Below, in pieces: positions 23,829 to 32,979 of a DNA stretch of 64,000 nt. The position numbers were made by a program, and so were the translations under genes. Below the pieces are notes generated by a model. It was given only the letters and a program-made list of their open reading frames with translations. It did not search any database and had not been told where the DNA came from. Origin of the DNA: Cryptomeria japonica (taxonomy: Eukaryota > Streptophyta > Pinopsida > Cupressales > Cupressaceae); the NCBI RefSeq assembly GCF_030272615.1, contig NC_081414.1:810377069-810441068 (forward strand). Direction: 5' to 3'. Position 1 is the stretch's first letter, and every line of letters begins with the position of its first letter.

Positions 23829-24519
23829 TGAGGGCAACCTACTTCCAAACAAAAATAAATGAAACTAAATCATTTTTCAATGGTGATAGAAACTTCAAGA
23901 ACTAACAGAAGGAAAAATACAATACATGTATTTGAGGGAAGAAATAATTCAATAAATCAAATAACAAACACTCAAAATCTTATGTTATTCTTAAAATATA
24001 AGATGAGATTATCAGAAAGCACTAGTTACATTCTTGTTTAAATACTGCAAAACAAAACACACATTCCCTATATATGCAATGTCTACCCTACTTGATATTA
24101 AAAGGGTAAAGGGATCTACTTCCTTGCATCACTATCTCCTTTCCCCTTCAAACAATGTCACCTTCTATAGAGGATACCCCCTCCAATTTATTTTGCCAAA
24201 TTTTTTCTCGCCCACTCCTAAACCATTGCCACTATCTCTCTCCATTTTGTTTTCCAAACACCCTAAATGTCACCAATGATAACTCCCAATTTAATCTTGG
24301 AAATACCAATCAAAACTTGCAACGAAGAACTACTTGAGGACAAGGGATCCTAGTTTCTCCTTAAAACACAAACACAGAAATTTTCCTAAATTTGGGAAAC
24401 ATGTCTACTGAAGAAAGATGAGTAGAAATCAACTCAAAAACACTCAGCAAGCCAAAATTGAATAAAAAATAAAAAGACCTAACAAGGAAAATAAAAAGAG
24501 GAAAAATGATGCCCCTACA
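23829..24519 (-). repeat. 5' LTR of the Gypsy element
   Basis: On the minus strand it starts TGTAGGGGCATC and ends ...GTTGCCCTCA next to the primer site, about 691 bp. The matching 3' LTR is expected left of the window, beyond the Copia and element A insertions. The flank after the start is TTAGA (24520-24524). Confidence 0.7.
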
Positions 24520-27500
24520 TTAGATGGAACCTAGACTAATAAAATTTATTTGCAAGTTATAGAACATGGTGAAAATTTTAGAAAGCTAAAGGTATAACCT
24601 ATTTTTTTTAAATGATACATTAATGAGTATCTTCACAAGGTTTTGGATCACCTATCTGTGTTTTTGCAATATAAACTAGAATGATATATGTATCAATAGC
24701 CCAAAAGTGGCCTAAGAATTTTTTCTAAAATAAGAAAAATGAATGTATATATAAAATAGAAAAGCATAAGTTCATTATGTTGTGGTCTTTGAAGGAAGAA
24801 AAAATATATAAAAAATTATCCTACTCTAATCATTATTCAAAGAAAATGAAAATAAATGAAGGAAGTTGGAAGGAGGGAGAGAGATATCTAGAATTGAAAA
24901 AGGAATGTCATCTAGTAGTGACCTCGCTAGGAGTTTTGTGTAAACACCTGTAAAATATTCTCTAAGGTCATAAATTTTTTTAAAAATTTACTAACATTTA
25001 TTACTAACTTAATTAACCAAACATTTTTTATTTATCTTACAAGTGTTGATCTTATGGCTTCTCCATTTACCATGGTGGTGATAACTTAGCATCACCTCAT
25101 ATATGCATGCACTAGATACTATTAAATTATCATAATTAGGGTAATGCCTTGACCAATACGTAAGCCTCAATGATTCATTCATAATGAACCCTACCTTTGA
25201 GGGCTAATCCAACCGATGAGATAATCTAAAAAAAAGAATCTACTAAAAATTATAAAAAAATAGCATGACTTATATATGGGTATGCTTAAAAAATAGTGAC
25301 AAGTTAAAATTAAAAAAAAAAGAAAAGAAAATCACATTTCAAAAGTTGATTACTAAAGCTCAAAACTATTAACCCACTTCCATGAAAACACACACACACA
25401 CACGTAAATCTCGGCACATGATACATGCGTATTAACACCAATTCCCAAGAGAATCATCAAAAAGTACCATAACAATATTAAAAACATAAAGTGATTCTAA
25501 TCATATACATATACATTGAAAATATGTAGCTCATACACCATAATGACAATACAAAAATAACACCATTGACTACTTTTGTAAAGTATTGTAATGTAGAAAA
25601 TTGAACTATGAATACTCACAACCAAAACCCTATGATTGAAATTTTAGAGTCTTATCCAAGGACAATAGTGTGTCACAAGGATGTTTGTGTTTATCTCTAT
25701 CATCATATATGAACCATCAATAAAAATGCCCAAAAATAGTGAAAACACAACTATATGATTTAGCTAACCTACAAAACCGAAAACTAAAAAAACACTACCA
25801 AATACTATAGAATAGAAATATAAAGAAATAAACTAGAAGTAAGATGTAAATAATATAAATGAGTTAAATGGACAATAACAATACACATGGAAACCTCAAT
25901 GTCTTTTGAGTATCCTTAAAATATCTACATTCATGGATTAAAAAAATGACTATTTGGGGACATGTACATAAAAATACAAAATACAAAAATTCATTATAGA
26001 TTGATTTTCTTTTGAGTATCCTTAAAATATCTACATTCATGGATTAAAAAAATGATTATTTGGGAACAAGTACATAAAAATACAAAATACCAAAATTCGT
26101 CATAGGTTGAAATTAACCCAAAGCATCACATTTAGAGATAAATCAAAGAAATTTAGAATATAATTCTCCAAGGCATACAATTTGGACACCTTGCAAAATG
26201 TATAATATCCTTTATAAAATAGCATGCAAGGAAAACACATAAGTGGGCATTATTGAAGGCCTCTATAAGAAAACATTTTTAATTACAAACCTTCAAATAA
26301 AGATAGAAAGATCTTCATTAAAAGTTATCTTGGATCAATAGTTAGTTCTTATAGTTATTTTTTGAAAATTTAAATTTGCTAGATGTTGTAGCTTCAAAAG
26401 AAAGAGGTCTTCACTGAAATATGTTAAAAAAATTGATCTTCAAACACTCATTATTATCTCTATCTCATATGTGAGATATATCTTAATGTTCTGATTAATA
26501 AAAAGTGGGTTACGCTCGTACCTTTACATATCCACTTAAAAGCACCATCTAGGGTGCATGAGAAATGCTCACCTAGTAAAAAGAGTTAAAAACAAACAAC
26601 ATAAAAAGACCACTAAACACAAAAAGGAACAAAGACAAAACCAACATTAAAAAGCCTAGAGATAGATCTTAATGTTGTTAGCTAGGTTGATTTAAGTATT
26701 TTATGCTAAGTGGGTCATCAAAGCTATGGAAGAAGATGAGGCTTAAAATAATTATCTCATGCATTAGAAAAAGAAAGCCTCCATATCATGAGAAAAATTA
26801 AAATATTTTTTGCTTTCAATACCTTCTTATCACTTCTACAAATACATATCAACGGTTAATTTGTTGTTTCAATCATGTGAAAATATTTTGATTATGGAAA
26901 AGCGATTTTTTATGTATTTTGGTGATGTCTTTTGATTAGCTTATCTTTCAACATTAATTCACATCAATTCATCTCATATAATTAATTTGCTTCCTATCCA
27001 ACTTCAATTAGTTAGACTCTTGAATTTTCTCACATTAGTTATTCTTTAATAGCTTTGGAAGTTAATAAAGTGTGGTACATTTTCTATAGGAGATTTTAGT
27101 TGTATTTTTTCATTGATAAAAAATGTCATTGTAATTTTGTCTATTTAATTTCATATTCATGCTCAAGTAACACTGGTTCTAAAATTTCAACACTTGTGAG
27201 ATTTTCTCAATGACTATGGGAGATCCCTATGTATTATGAGCTAAGTATTGTGAAATTTTGTTGATCATGGCCAGCATGCCTAAAAATAACATAGCTACTC
27301 TTATAGTCATTACCATTCCTCACCACTATCACTGCAATGTGAGTGATAAAAGTTGTGGTCATAAACCTTTAAGAAATATAGTCATTAATAAATTTACTAG
27401 CAAAATGTGGTGTTTTCACCCTTTTATCATGCAGAATCAATTAATATTGTTAAATGAATGGGTGACTCCAAATGTACTAGACGAACACATATATTAATGA

Positions 27501-27860
27501 TTCCTTTCACTACCACTATAATGGAGTCCGTTCTCTAGGGTGTCAACGTCTACAGTCTAATCCCCGTATTATGCCAGCCATTTGAATAGGGTTCAGGCCA
27601 AACGTCGATTCTAAATTTAGAAGGGTTTGTCAGAATTTATTTGAAGAAAACAGAGCTAGCAGTAGGTTCTTTTTTAAAGAATTCTATCATTAAATATTGT
27701 ATTAGTATTATAAAAGTAATATAGTATTAAAAATATCAGGGTAATAGAAAGGAATATTTATAAAGCTTATCAGTCTGAAATAGAAACAAGAAATAAAGGA
27801 CACAGTTTAAAAGTATTAAGTACTTGATAAGTGTCAGCAGAGGGTCCAGAGGGACCATCT
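24520..27860. other. AT-rich stretch without recognisable genes
   Basis: About 3.3 kb of AT-rich DNA with only short chance frames. It contains a two-copy 106-bp tandem repeat (25902-26113) and a short (CA)n run near 25390. No LTR, pol motif, TIR pair or RNA gene could be identified. It may be an old, unrecognisable transposon remnant or the distal flank of the gene at 28522-28995. Confidence 0.5.
25902..26113. repeat. 106-bp tandem repeat, two copies
   Basis: TCTTTTGAGTATCCTTAAAA begins at 25902 and again at 26008. Both units continue with ATCTACATTCATGGATTAAA and a GTACATAAAAATACAAAATAC segment. The copies differ at only a few positions, so the duplication looks fairly recent. Confidence 0.85.
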
Positions 27861-27862
27861 GA

Positions 27863-28078
27863 TTACCCACACATCTGCGATAACATCATCAATTGACTTC
27901 CATCCAATGAGAGTTCTTTTTTCTTCTTCAATGTTCTGTTCTCTGGATTGAGCACAAACTCCTCCCTCTTCAGAAGTAGAAGAATGGGAGTGAGACCCTC
28001 AATCACCATGGTCAGGTCTAGTAGAATGTTTACATTTATATCATTAAATATTTTTTTAATGTGTGGCAAATTATTCAA
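27863..28078 (-). other. Possible exon or gene fragment, unidentified
   Basis: The minus strand is open for 71 codons with a non-random look (INVNILLDLTMVIEG, LLLKREEFVLNPENRTLKKK). No domain is recognised. It lies downstream of the SRPBCC gene and in the same orientation, but no splice link is evident. It may be a remnant of another gene or chance. Confidence 0.25.
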
Positions 28079-28269
28079 TTGTATAATTCAATGACCCAAT
28101 AAAAATCTGATTGCAAATTCAACAACTCGATGAAATCCATTGCACTTGGAGTTTCCCAAATCCATTAACAAAGAAAACTACAGAAATAAACATGGAATTG
28201 ATTTTGCCCCAAGAAAACTGCAGAGCTAGAAACATAACACAGTCTCAATTTGTTGATACAGATAATAGG

Positions 28270-28335
28270 AAGAAGCAGCATCTTGGGGTGTGCCCATGCT
28301 GGCAATCAACACAGAGGTTTGTGCATTATTGGTAA
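28270..28335 (-). pseudogene. Decayed duplicate of the 3' end of the SRPBCC gene
   Basis: On the minus strand this reads TSVLIASMGTPQDAASS, which aligns with SSVLTAAIKSLQDAVSC at the C-terminus of the gene at 28522-28995. Flanking bases to its left (about 28100-28270) also resemble the 28371-28520 trailer of that gene, including a GAAACATGGAATT-like segment. A partial tandem duplication about 0.25-0.3 kb apart is the simplest reading. Confidence 0.6.
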
Positions 28336-28521
28336 CTAAACTATCATAACCTGTCATAGAATAGCAAATTCAATGATTTCATGGACACCCATTACACTTG
28401 AGTGTCTTAAAACTTTACACAGATAACACTGAACAATGAGAAACATGGAATTCACCAAATTCCATGAAAAGCACAGAGAAAGAAACAGAAACATGAAATT
28501 ATTTCAATATGATGAACACAA

Positions 28522-28995
28522 CTACGGGCAAGAAACAGCATCTTGAAGACTCTTAATGGCGGCAGTCAACACAGAGCTAAAGTTAACCACAAACTCCTGT
28601 TGGGAGAGACCATCAACTGGATTGAGCTCAAAAGACCATTTGACAATACACTTATCCTCTTCCATTCCCTCTATCACTTGCAAAGTAGCTTCATACCCCT
28701 CAATTCCCTCCACGTTGGTATCGATAATAGTATAACTATAACAATGGTTAGCACAGTCCAAGGATTTGAGTTCCTCTTTGGCCCAAGAAGTTTTTTCTGG
28801 TGAGGAGGGAGAAGGAAAGGAAAGGGAGCGAACACAGCCAGGGCCCTGTGTTGGTGTTCCCTCCACTCTTTCGCAAACCAGCAAGTTGGGCTGCCATTTT
28901 TTCAATCCATAGAAGTCGTTGAGAATCTCCCATACGCGTTGCAATGAATCCACCACAGGAACTTCGATGGATCCCCGCCATTTGGAGTTCTCCAT
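28522..28995 (-). CDS. SRPBCC (Bet v1/START-fold) protein, lachrymatory-factor-synthase-like
   Basis: A single uninterrupted exon of 157 codons. The N-terminus MENSKWRGSIEVPV, VWEILNDFYGLKKWQPNL and CERVEGTPTQGPGCVRSLSF match the first helix, the DF-x-LxKW box and the GxPGxxR strand of small plant SRPBCC (polyketide-cyclase-like) proteins. YSYTIIDTN, IEGYEATLQVI and KCIVKWSFELNP form the following strands, and a long C-terminal helix (LTAAIKSLQDAV) closes the fold. Length is normal for the family (about 150-160 residues). These cytosolic proteins bind small hydrophobic ligands; some act as synthases or isomerases. The SGLPA gate and HRL latch of ABA receptors are absent, so it is not a PYL receptor. 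The true substrate is unknown. It is the only intact-looking host gene here. Confidence 0.82.
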   Translation of the reverse strand: MENSKWRGSIEVPVVDSLQRVWEILNDFYGLKKWQPNLLVCERVEGTPTQGPGCVRSLSFPSPSSPEKTSWAKEELKSLDCANHCYSYTIIDTNVEGIEGYEATLQVIEGMEEDKCIVKWSFELNPVDGLSQQEFVVNFSSVLTAAIKSLQDAVSCP

Positions 28996-29026
28996 TTAGG
29001 GTTTGGATTGGTCGGAACGTAAGGAG

Positions 29027-29041
29027 GAGATATAAATAGAA
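29027..29041 (-). promoter_or_regulatory. Possible TATA box of the SRPBCC gene
   Basis: The minus strand reads CTATTTATATC about 35 bp upstream of the ATG at 28995. A TATA variant at this place would give a very short leader. A weaker alternative (ATAAAATT) lies near 29072. Confidence 0.3.
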
Positions 29042-29087
29042 AACAGGAGCATCAAAGAATCTAGACGAAGGAAATTTTATGGCTGGT

Positions 29088-29185
29088 GCAGGCGGCCATG
29101 ACAATTGGAGGGAGGGCCTTATTTTAATTCTTATGCCAATACAAACAACTCCTGCCGTAGGCGGCCATGATAATTGGATTGTGAG
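29088..29185. repeat. Short direct repeat upstream of the SRPBCC gene
   Basis: AGGCGGCCATGACAATTGGA near 29089 recurs as AGGCGGCCATGATAATTGGA near 29160, about 70 bp apart, with GC content unlike the surrounding AT-rich DNA. Possibly a duplicated upstream regulatory segment. Confidence 0.55.
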
Positions 29186-29189
29186 ATCA

Positions 29190-30742
29190 TGTTTTCATCA
29201 GCATCTATCATTGTACTTTTTACTCTGAAATTCCAATGAAAGCATGCTATCTGTTAAACAAACCTATATGAAAAATAATAAAATGAAATTTTGTTAGGTT
29301 ATATGTTTTAATCCTTCCTTTGAATGCAACCTTTCTTCCACAAGATAACAATATTGTATGCAAACTTTAAGAATTAATATTATGTCCAAATTGAAAGAAA
29401 AGCAAGGAGCAATATTGTAATGGATTTATTTAATGTAAAGTCACATGCAAATTTTTTAATGTCAAATCATGTCATTATTTGTAATGGGTCTATAGATTTT
29501 TAATATTTCAAAATGTTTAACAAATAATATAATATAAGTTTAGTTGACAATTAGAAAGTGATTTTATTTTTAATATTATTTTAAAATATACTAACAACTT
29601 TTTTTTTAAAGTGTAAAGTTAAAAATTATATTCTCAGGAACTAGTCTATGTATACAAGTTTTCTTCCACCTTAATAATGATTCTTATACCAACTTTCCTC
29701 TATTAAAGGAATAATTAACATATTATCTCCAATTTGTGACAGGAGCAATGACATCATCTAAAGAAACAAACCACTTATATTTTAATGCACAAATTTGAAG
29801 TATAATTACATTAAAAAAAATTAATCGTCAAGTCATGTCATTTCATGTGATGGGTCATAGATTTTTAATAAGTAAATTTTTAAGATGTAAAAGAATATAA
29901 TAAGCAATATAAAATTGAACCAACAAATAGAAAATGATTTTATTTAAGTTCTAAAATATATTATCAATTTTCTTGGAAATGTAGAGTCAACAATAATAAG
30001 AATAGTTAATTAAAAAATTGTCAAGAACATATATATACATAAATAATCTTTTGATCATAGTAATAGAGCAATAAAATGGTAAAAAAATTGAAGCAAAAGA
30101 GTTATCATATCCATTAGTGGGAGTTATTTGATCTATGAGAGATGGTTTCATATCAAGTTATTATAATATATAATCTTACTCTTTTCATTATTCACTTCCT
30201 CTACAATACTCAATTTTAATACTACATAAAAACAAAGAACTCTTAAGGAAATAATGTCTCCATTACACTATGAAAAACATCTGCATGGTTTTGTTAGCTA
30301 AATAACTAGCTTATATATATTGACTTTAATCTATATAAAGTAGGCTAGGAATATGAGGCTTCAATTTAGTTTTTGTATAAAGCATGTACAAATGGAAAAA
30401 AAAATGCCTCAAAACTTTGGGCGTACTTTATATAGATTAAAGCTAAGATATATAAGCTAAAGGGATTTATAATTTGAATATATAAGAAAAATAAAATAAT
30501 ATTAATAAAGTCTATATTTAGAACATATAAATTATTAATTACTATAATATAAATAATAATGAAATTTTTTTTCTATTATATGATGTTTAATTTAAGTTAT
30601 TAATAAATATATTATATAACTATGTAGTTATATGTATTTATTGATAGCCTTATATACTTATATATATTATTATAGCGATATATAATTATAAATATATATA
30701 TACCCTAGCTTTAAATTCCAAAAATTGTAGAACCACTCATCA
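29190..30742. other. AT-rich stretch without genes, with one long inverted repeat
   Basis: Strongly AT-rich, with (TA)n-like runs near 30600-30710. No coding evidence. The notable structure is the inverted repeat 30308-30457. Confidence 0.5.
30308..30457. repeat. Imperfect inverted repeat, about 50-bp arms
   Basis: AGCTTATATATATTGACTTT at 30308 is mirrored by the reverse complement of the segment ending AAGCTAAGATATATAAGCT near 30457. Both arms contain TTTAATCTATATAAAGTA. The arms extend inward through a GAGGC match, leaving a loop of about 40-45 bases. It could be a small MITE or a foldback transcript source; no flanking duplication was identified. Confidence 0.65.
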
Positions 30743-31188
30743 ATGAACTTACAGGGAGGGCACTTTTCCAAATCAATAGAGGCAAAGAATATAGTAGAAT
30801 CTTTTAACCTAGGTTTTTCTCAAGCTATTTCTTTAACCATGGCTTCATTGGGAGAAATAGAGCAAAATTCTAGATTAAGGTTGGAATCCTTACGTTCTGG
30901 ATTGGGTTGTCCATTTTCGGCTGTTGTAAGAAATTTGCAGGTGTTGTAAGAAATTTGGCATCATTTGCCACTGCATTCACAGAGCTCGCCACTGTCTCGA
31001 AGAAATATTTCTTGTGTTGTGGAGATAGATGTGGAGGTGGAGCGGAAACAGGGTTTGGCTAGGTTAAATGAGGTGCATTTAATGCACCATCAGACTCCGA
31101 CTTCACAAGGAGCCGAGTCCAGGTCAAACGACGAAGGTAATGAAGCTTCGAGTGAAACAAAAATTAAATGCAACAAAAGGAAATGCTA
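30743..31188. other. Unassigned stretch next to the LINE 3' end
   Basis: Base composition is more gene-like than the AT-rich DNA to the left. A plus frame (30743-30949) encodes residues such as SLGEIEQNSRLRLESLRSG, but no domain is recognised. It could be an exon remnant or the LINE 3' trailer on the other strand. No poly(A) tail is visible on the minus strand here, so the LINE 3' end cannot be placed exactly. Confidence 0.3.
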
Positions 31189-32978
31189 CTAAAGTTTCAT
31201 AAGTATAAAAGAAAAGAAAATAAGGATCAAACCCGGTGGAGGAGGGATGCCTCCTCCACCAAACACATGTATTGAGCCTCCCACGTCAACAAGGTCCCCT
31301 TTCACATGCCCTCATAGATTTAACACTGCATTAGGAGAAACCACAACACCCTGGGAAATATTTTGGATGGCTTGAGCTTGCGCATTCAACTGCTTAATAC
31401 CTTCAAAGCTATTCTCCATGGTAGTCTGACTGATAATGATAATAACCCTTAAATTATCCCAAATCTTAACAAGGTTCTCCTCCATGGCTTTAGTGCATTG
31501 ATCATGTCATTCCTTCAACTCCTTTATTTTGTTGGCTAGCTCTTGAATTTTGGCAAAGATTTTATCCATATTCTGTAGATTTGGACTTTGGAAGTTATCC
31601 TTGAAAGAATTAATCTTCAACACCATCCATAACAACAAGGTACTCTAGCTCTCCATAACATCCTTCACATTCTTATGACAATGCTAGAATCAATAACAGA
31701 AGAACCTTTCTCCATAGAGGTGCCATTATATAAATTCATAGGAATTTCCATATGTAAGCCCTCGTCAATACTATCGAGAAGTAGGGGATAGGAAAAAGGG
31801 GAATGCAAACTGAATTTAGCCTTCAATTCCTTAAGATGTTTCAATGCCTTTATATAGGGGGGATGACCCATCGACTCAGGCAACACTTTCCCCTTCCCTT
31901 TCACAAACCTAAGAGAGGGACCCCCCAACTTGCCTTTACCCTTAGCATCATAGCCAGGGGGTACAAAATCAGACACAAACTCCTCTAATGGGGAATAATC
32001 AGAATCCTCATCATCCAAAATCATAGTTTTGTGGTGGGTTGAGGCACCCCTTTTGGGTCATTTGTGTTTCTCTAAATTAACACCAACATCCTCATCTAAG
32101 AATGAATCCTTTGAATCACTAGAGGAACCCCCAAGGCTAACATTATAAATATTCTCAAAAATAAGAGCAAGGCTCTATGATCAGGGATAGATTTTGCATA
32201 CTCCATAATGAGGAGAATCAAACCCTCATGAATAACTAGGATAGAGGGGGATTTTTGATGAACTTTCAAACTATGTCTAAGAGAAGAAAATAGATAGAAG
32301 GGTGACAAAAAATATTTTTCATGCCTAAAGTGGTTAAGGCTGACAAAATGATAACTATTTAAACAAATTGTAGAACTTGCCATCAAAAGTAACATACAGT
32401 ATTATGACTTCTGCAAATTTTGTTCAAAGAAGTTTGAGTGTAGTCCTGTAATATCTTCCATCGGTGGTCCTCTCAACTTTCTCTCTTTCCCCTTTCTCAA
32501 AGAAAATTGAAAGAGATTCAACAACACATTTCCTATCCCTATAAAATCTCCTTCCTTCCACCAAGGTATTAGACACCTTTTCCATAACCTCCTCAAAGAC
32601 CACTATTTCCATACCATAAACTCTAAGAATTTCCACATCCCAACCCTCGATAAAAGTAGCATAAACATGTAGGTCCAAGCTATGCAATTTTTCAATATAG
32701 GGAGTAAGGTCCCCAATTGAGATATCTCCCAAAACCATATGATTCTCCCGCCATTTGCAATACACAATAGGCTCAATTCTATTCCGATCACCACCCATGT
32801 TGTAGAAAAAACCTGAAAAGCCAAAGACACACAAATGCCAACCCAAATAATGATAAAGAAGCTCATAAAGAGGGCAGTAGCTTGACACACCATTATGGGG
32901 GACATGCCACTTCACATGAGTGAAATAAAATTTGATCATTTCCCATGAAGCATTCAAATTATCACCCATATTGATCAT
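31189..32978 (-). pseudogene. LINE ORF3: unknown protein of about 590 codons
   Basis: The ATG at 32978 lies one base after the ORF2 stop (TGA A ATG on the minus strand). The first open part (32424-32978) has residues such as VPHNGVSSYCPLYELLYHYL, HLCVFGFSG and HVYATFIEGWDVEILRVYG. After a shifted middle (about 32100-32400), an acidic, Lys/Gly-rich part follows at 31665-32130 (DDEDSDYSPLEEFVSDFVPP, KGKGKVLPES). A likely coiled-coil end (DKIFAKIQELANKIKELKE) then leads to a Gly/Pro tail at about 31190-31260. At least two frameshifts and several stops. I do not recognise it; typical plant L1-type LINEs end after RNase H. It might instead be an adjacent unrelated element remnant. Confidence 0.55.
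31235..31260. repeat. Perfect 11-bp-stem hairpin
   Basis: GGTGGAGGAGG (31235-31245), a GATG loop, then CCTCCTCCACC (31250-31260). On the minus strand it lies in the Gly-Gly/Pro-Pro coding tail of ORF3, so codon composition may explain it. Confidence 0.7.
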
Positions 32979-32979
32979 T

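Noticed and set aside
25388-25402. (CA)n run as a microsatellite feature
   Set aside because: Too short to be more than a simple-sequence tract.
28543-28803. Plus-strand open frame of 86 codons
   Set aside because: Antisense shadow of the SRPBCC gene, which has clear family motifs.
28748-29104. Longer minus-strand frame overlapping the SRPBCC start (118 codons)
   Set aside because: A different register from the SRPBCC frame; its residues show no family motif and it covers the putative leader.
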